Positions 59,161 through 64,000 of a stretch of 64,000 bases of DNA are shown here, piece by piece (the first letter of the stretch is position 1; each line of letters starts with the position of its first letter). The position numbers and the translations under genes were made by a program. The notes below the pieces were generated by a model, which worked only from the letters and a program-made list of their open reading frames with translations, was not told where the DNA came from and did no database searches. The DNA lies in contig JAYKKT010000041.1 of the NCBI GenBank assembly GCA_036023115.1, forward strand, positions 3,001,501 to 3,065,500, written 5' to 3'. This DNA is from Brasenia schreberi. Lineage: Eukaryota; Streptophyta; Magnoliopsida; Nymphaeales; Cabombaceae.

Positions 59161-59827
59161 AAAAACAAAAAAACAATAAATGGATATATTCAGTTGCCAC
59201 TAAACCCTCAAGAAGTCATATTCAGTCAAACCCACCCTTCACCGAATGGCATGGGGTAGGCCAGGGACAGATATACCCATACTCGACCCGATACCCGGAC
59301 CTCATTTAGTGCCCCATTACACACAACAACGAGGATGGGCCTTTTTCTTTCTACGGTAATGGGGCGGGTTATATGGGGCACCTTGTACCCCAGTTCTAAC
59401 CTAATAACTTCTTTAAAGCTAAAAGCGTCTTACACTAAAATTGCTTCAATTAAATCATTTGTAAATCCAACTCTAATATTGACAACTTTTTAGGTGATGT
59501 AGTTGAAATTTTAAAAAGTTGAACTCATGTCCTTCAAAGCAGTGGAATGTAATCACTCTCTCTCTCTATATAATATTATATATATATATATATAAAAGTT
59601 CTATACTCAAATCCGTTTGCTTTCAACCTTTTTCCGTTTTTCCAGTCAGTTCTTCGGAGGTAATATAGCCTACCCAAATAACATCCGCTCTATTCAACCG
59701 CTTTCAATTCAGATCAGATTTTAGTTTATTTCCTATCAGTTCAGAACGCCGAAGCTTTGAGATTTTCTCTAGTTCCCTCTCTGAGCTATAGGACTTCAAA
59801 CAATCGATCTCGTCAATTACCGTCTTA
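59161..59827. other. Gene-free stretch
   Basis: No coding frame. The last 200 bases are CT-rich and may be the relic leader of the RING pseudogene that follows. Confidence 0.35.
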
Positions 59828-60240
59828 GTGGTGCCACACTTGCTCGAGAATGGTGATCAATCTCCAGATGCTTCTCGCTCTTCGTCCCCTTGCTCGTTGC
59901 CCAGCCTCCGACTTCGTCTTCAAGAAGCAAGGAGTATCTGGTGGAGAGGCGGGTCCTCATAGACCCTTTGAACCAGGCCACTTCATCCCTGTTCGCAGCT
60001 GATTGTCGTTGCCGGCCATGCCCGTGAAAGACTACAAGAAGAAGTAAAAGAGGGAGAGGGAGAAGGTGAAGATGGGAGGATGATGAGCAGAGGGAGGAGA
60101 AGGGTGGCGTTACCTTTGACTCAAAGTGTTTGCTGAACTGGTATCCCCAGTGAGGAGTTTTGGTGTCCTGCTAATCCAGAGGCAGTACATCAAGAGGGTT
60201 GATCTTAGCCGTTCCAAGTCTTTTGATCAACGGATAGGCC
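59828..60240 (+). pseudogene. RING gene relic lacking its RING domain (RING copy 3)
   Basis: It follows the intact RING genes from tggtgccacacttgctcgag (zinc-ribbon start), through ttcgtccccttgctcgttgc and tatctggtggagaggcgggt and tagaccctttgaaccaggcc, and then jumps straight to the C-terminal tail (agaagaagtaaaagagggag, gaggagaagggtggcgttac). It ends in the shared 3' flank (gttgatcttagccgttcca). Compared with copy 1, one deletion removes the second Cys pair of the zinc ribbon, and a larger one removes about codons 85-190 including the whole RING. Frameshifts remain. It cannot encode a ligase. Confidence 0.8.
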
Positions 60241-60309
60241 GTTCCAGTACATGAAGAGGCCGGAAATAGACCTTGTCAGTTATGTGTAAATCGTCAGTTC
60301 TGATACTAA

Positions 60310-61616
60310 TAAAATCGTCAGTTCCCCTTTGTGAATCCGGCTCTACCTAAAGTCGCTTGAAGGTAATGGGGCTGGCCCGAGGAGTGTGCCCTATGCGTCT
60401 CCTTGTCTTTCCCTTTAGCACTCCGGGTCTTTACCGTGTCTGTGCCTTAATCCCTTCGGTTTGCATCCGCCATCTTGAAGCCTTGCTTAAGTTTGTATTG
60501 CCTTAGCCTCTTTGAACTTGCCTTCACCACTTGACGACGTTCAGGAGCTCTCTTCCCTGGGAGGCTCCACGTCCAAACTCCCTTGCTTGGCAGCCTCGGT
60601 TCAACCTGCAAACACTCAACTTTCACTCTCAGTTTAGCCTCCTAAGTTCGACCCTCACTTGTTCACTCAGACCTCTTGGATTCGACCCCCCCTTCTTCTC
60701 AATCGTCCAACCCCTTTTATAGACTAAGGGGCTGGACATAACCCCTTAGTATAGACCTACACCCAGCCTGACCAGCCACCCATTGGCTGGCCAGGGCACG
60801 CCTTCCACAGAGCCCCCTGTCCTGCAGACTGGCGCCGCCCAGGGCACTCTGTCCTGACAGAAGTACCCCTGTGCTGGCCGCCTGACGCAAGGCAAGGGCA
60901 TGCCTCTGACTCCTACAGCCCAATCTCTATCCAGTCTGCACCCTACTACCTTGTTGCAGGAGGCACCGCCTTCACAGTCTGGCCCAGCTGTACCTTGTCA
61001 GGGTGGGGAGGCTGTTGTCAGAGCGTCTGTTGCCTTGCGGCAGGGTGCTGTCAGCATTGCCCACCTGCACTCTATCAGGGTGGGGCGATTGCAGTCAGAG
61101 CACCCTGCTACCTTGCGACAGGGTGCTGTCAGCCCTTGTCATCTGACCCAACCGTGCCTTCGCAGTGTTTGCGCCCTCTGGCCTTATCGCCTCTAGCAAG
61201 TGTATCTGCCTTGGGGTCCTGCTTCGGCCATATGTGTGTAAGTTTCTACAGGCTATTTGAGACAGTCTTGTTTGGGCCTTTCACCAGTGGTACCGTGTGG
61301 GTGTCCTTCAGGTTGGCTGTGCATACTTCTTAGTGGTGCCAGGGTGGTGCACCTGTCTAGGCGCCCTGCGGTCCATACTACCTGTCTAACACACTCCCTA
61401 CGACTCCTACTTGTGAGACCCCTTTTGTGTCTTAGCCTTATTCCGGTCTCACTTTGCCTAAGTCCATTTTATTCAACCTTGGAGTCGGGGCCACCCTGGT
61501 GTGCCGCCTCTTAGTGTGGTGTAGCGGGGTGCTGTCCCAGGGACAGTGCTCCAGGCGGTTCCTCTAGTCGGGCACCACTTCCATGCGCCATGGCAGGGGG
61601 TCTGTTCGGGTTCTGC
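60310..61616. other. GC-rich block with internal repeats, no gene identified
   Basis: Markedly richer in G and C than anything nearby. It holds repeated words, notably ccttgcggcagggtgctgtc (about 61032) and ccttgcgacagggtgctgtc (about 61111) inside a unit of about 79 bases, with relatives near 60935. Open frames exist in several phases but are Cys/Leu/Pro-rich and show no domain. The block separates two RING relics. It may be part of a transposable element, but no terminal repeats or transposase were found. Confidence 0.4.
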
Positions 61617-62095
61617 AACAGTATCTGGTAGAGAGCAGGTCCTTATAGACCCTTCGAACGAGGCCACCGTCGTCCCATCAACCGACTTAGACGGCCAATG
61701 TAATTCTGCAGTGTAGAGGGCCTTCCGGGAGGGCACCGTCTTCGTCCATGCCAGCTTCTGAGGAGTCGATGAAGCCAATGCCAAAGGTCAAGGTCGAAGG
61801 CAGGAAGGCGGAGTGCCCGGTGTGTCTGAAACGTTTTAGTGAAGGGGGAGAGGCGACAGAGATGCCATGCAGGCATGGGTTCCATGAGGAGTGTATCAAA
61901 TGGCTGGCGAAGCACAACAATTGCCCCATTTGCAGGTTTCAGATGCCGGTTGAAGTTGCCGGGAGACTGCAAGAAGAATTAGAGGGAGACGAGGATAGTG
62001 AATATAGGAGGAGTATGAGGAGAAGGGTAAGGGTAAGGGTGTTGTTACCTGTGACATTGGTGTTTGCTGAGCTGGATAATGAGCGGTCAGGGTGA
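61617..62095 (+). pseudogene. RING gene relic with an intact RING ORF (RING copy 4)
   Basis: From 61617 the text follows the family (tatctggtagagagcagg, cgaacgaggccaccgtcgtc) but is out of frame upstream of 61748: the IDPSNEATVVPSTDLDG words lie in another phase and the N-terminal zinc ribbon is absent. From ATG 61748 a 115-codon frame is open, reading MPASEESMKPMPKVKVEGRK, ECPVCLKRFSEGGEATEMPC, RHGFHEECIKWLAKHNNCPI, CRFQMPVEV and ending at 62095. All eight zinc ligands are present, but the stretch between the sixth and seventh ligand is 9 residues instead of the 10 of copies 1 and 2. It could make a small RING-only protein, or be a dying copy. Similarity to the family's 3' flank runs on to about 62320. 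Confidence 0.6.
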
Positions 62096-62320
62096 TCTAG
62101 AGGCAGTGCATCAAGAGGGTTGATCTGAGCCATTCCACGTTTTTTCCATTTACAGTTAGATATGATATGATGAACAAGACGGTTGATCTTACCGTCCAAA
62201 TCATTTATGATCGACTTATAAGCTTTCATGGTAGAAGATGAAGATCGTTTTTGGGGTCTCATATCTCTGTGTTTTCGGGTTTCTCTTTTCTGAAATTATT
62301 CCTTTCGTGTATATGTAGAA

Positions 62321-63027
62321 TTACGAAGAGACGCTTCTTTTTCGAAACTTGGCTCATCCTCTACTCGCCTAGTGCTTGCTTATCTTGCCGCGAGAACTGC
62401 GGAACCTAAAACTTAGTTTTAGCTAGAGACGTCAAGCTCTTTTGGGCTCGGGAAAATGTGGGCCGGGCCGGATCTAACCCATATTTATATGGGCCACTAA
62501 AATGCTGGCGCAGCCCGATATCTCTTGTTTTAGCTCATTTAGGAGTTTTCGTCAAGTTGATGCAAATCTCGATAATAGCCTGTATATGACCCAAATGGAC
62601 CGATCAGGCTCGACGCGGTCACTGATATTTGTATAAAAAAATGAAAATTAACTTTTATTCATGAAAAAATAGGAAAAATTTCATTTCATATCATTCTTGG
62701 CACAATAGCGTACAGCATTATTATTTATATTTATAGTGAATTTATGTTTAACCCCCTAATCTATTGGCTTTTACACAGAAAATTCAAGAACGACTATCCT
62801 ACGAAGCCTCAAGTCAGCTTGCTTTAACCTTCGCATAACTTTCTTAAACTTTTTCCCATTTTAAGACAAGCATGACTTTCCTAAACTTGTTCATATTCGT
62901 GACACTCGCTACTTTCTATTTTAGATTGACCGGAGTCGACATGCTTTTGATTCAACCGCTTTAAATGTTTCCATTCAAGTGCTGCATTCGTCTCTCTTTC
63001 TCTCTCTCTCTCTCAACCATCTCCTAC
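62321..63027. other. Gene-free stretch before RING copy 5
   Basis: 62440-62620 is rich in gggcc/gggctcg words. 62740-63027 resembles the 5' flank of the intact RING genes (ctaaacttgt, gctactttctattttagattgaccgga), ending in a (CT)n leader. Confidence 0.4.
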
Positions 63028-63750
63028 ATTTCAACAAGTCTCTTTCAATAATCCGTGTTGGTGGTGCGACACCTGCTGCAGGCTTGTCATCTTCCACACA
63101 ATGATGGAGCACGACGACAATGAGGTCCCGTGCCCACGCTGTCACACTGGTTTCCTGGAGCACATTATTTACAGACACCTCTCCTTCACCTTCCCCTTTT
63201 CCATTGCTGGCCCGCTGACTTCATCGAGAAGCGAGGAGGACTATCTGCTGGAGAGGATCATTCTTATCGACCCTTTGAACCTGGCCACAGTGGTCCCATC
63301 GACCAACTTGTATGTCCTGCTGATTCACTTCATCCGCAACGAAATTCCACGGCTTTTCGATCAGCCACCACCACCATCATCATCAACAATGCCGGCGTCT
63401 GAGGAGTTGGTGAATGCGATGGCGACGGTGAAGGTGGAGGACGGGTAGGCGTTGTGTCCGGTTTGTTTGGAAGGCTTTGGTGGAGGAGGGAGGGGGGACA
63501 GAGATGCCCTGCAAGCATGGGTATCATGAGGGTTGCATACTCAAAAGGCGGGAGAAGCATAACACTTGCCCTGTTTGCCGGTTTCAAATGCCGGTTCAGG
63601 AGCATAGTTGCCGGCCGTGTCGAACTTGAAGAAGAAGAAGAAATGAGGAGGAGGAGAAGGGTAGTGTTATCCTTGACTCTGGTGATTGCTGAACTGGTGT
63701 CCTCCGGCAGGAGAACCGATGCTCTTGCAGATCTAGAGATGGTGGATTAA
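63028..63750 (+). pseudogene. RING gene pseudogene, nearly full length (RING copy 5)
   Basis: Closely follows the intact copies from CWWCDTCCRLVIFHT to the tail, but carries several defects. The start codon region (gaccatggcttcaaataat in copy 1) has become caagtctctttcaataat, without an ATG. A stop replaces the Arg codon in KVEDG*ALCPVC at about 63447-63449. A frameshift lies in the Gly-rich part after CLEGFGGG, and the conserved Trp of the RING reads Arg (ILKRREKHN). The zinc-ribbon cysteines and linker are well kept, so inactivation is fairly recent. It is flanked by the same kind of CT-rich leader as the intact copies. Confidence 0.88.
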
Positions 63751-64000
63751 GAGGGCTGATCTTAGCCGTCCATATCTTTTTGATCGATGGATATGCTTAG
63801 ACATCACAAGATGAAAATATTCTTGGTGGGAGTTCTATTTTTTCTCTTCGAGCTTTGGGTTTCTCTTTTCTAGAATTATTCTTTCCGTCTGTATACCTGT
63901 TCAATGAATTAGAACGAGATCTCTCTTTTGTGAAAAGATGGTGATCCTGCATTGATTTTCTAAGCCTTTTTCTCAAGAGGCTTGTGCAATGGCTAAAGGA
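63751..64000. other. 3' flank of RING copy 5
   Basis: Resembles the 3' flank of RING copies 1 and 2 (gagggctgatcttagccgtc, tttttgatcgatggatatgc, aatgaattagaacgagat). No further gene before the window ends. Confidence 0.6.

Overview
This is a window of an AT-rich plant nuclear genome. Introns are of GT-AG type and several genes have CT/GA-rich leaders. A full TIR-NBS-LRR immune receptor gene argues for a non-monocot flowering plant, because monocots generally lack this class. The species cannot be fixed from the sequence. Five genes look intact: cytosolic ribosomal protein L34 (4 exons, 4765-6655 +), an RRM-domain RNA-binding protein of about 455 residues (2 exons, 32480-34775 -), two near-identical RING-H2 E3 ligase genes (37705-38433 + and 49390-50115 +), and a TIR-NBS-LRR receptor of about 1107 residues (4 exons, 40444-44887 -). 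A small two-helix membrane protein ORF (29902-30075 +) is a weaker candidate.

Layout. 0-4.4 kb: broken sequence with a LINE tail, a tRNA-like SINE and the last two exons of a gene resembling activating signal cointegrator 1. 4.4-6.7 kb: RPL34 with a telo-box and a site II element. 7.4-9.4 kb: a tandem duplication, SINEs and a LINE scrap. 10.3-15.2 kb: a dead RTE-type LINE on the minus strand whose reverse-transcriptase half is present twice in tandem. 15.2-18.1 kb: a decayed Ty1/copia element (minus). 18.7-23 kb: decayed coding sequence, in part resembling plant-mobile-domain transposon proteins. 23.3-26.6 kb: a six-copy tandem array with a unit of about 600 bp. 26.6-32.4 kb: mostly empty, with microsatellites and a duplicated promoter/leader. 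32.4-36 kb: the RRM gene. 36-51 kb: two 3.3-kb direct repeats, each with one RING gene, flanking the TIR-NBS-LRR gene, a copia fragment and a broken 3' piece of a second TIR-NBS-LRR. 51-59 kb: repeat-rich DNA with retroelement scraps and a copia LTR, primer-binding site and gag. 59.8-63.8 kb: three further damaged RING copies around a GC-rich block.

The intact genes do not form a pathway. L34 and the RRM protein are housekeeping or RNA-related. The RING genes form a local family still being copied and broken, intermixed with an immune-receptor locus. The most informative structures are the tandem LINE duplication with shared stop codons, the six-copy array, the tRNA-like SINE family and the RING/TNL duplication block. 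All exon boundaries were read by eye from splice sites and reading frame; no transcript or database check was possible.
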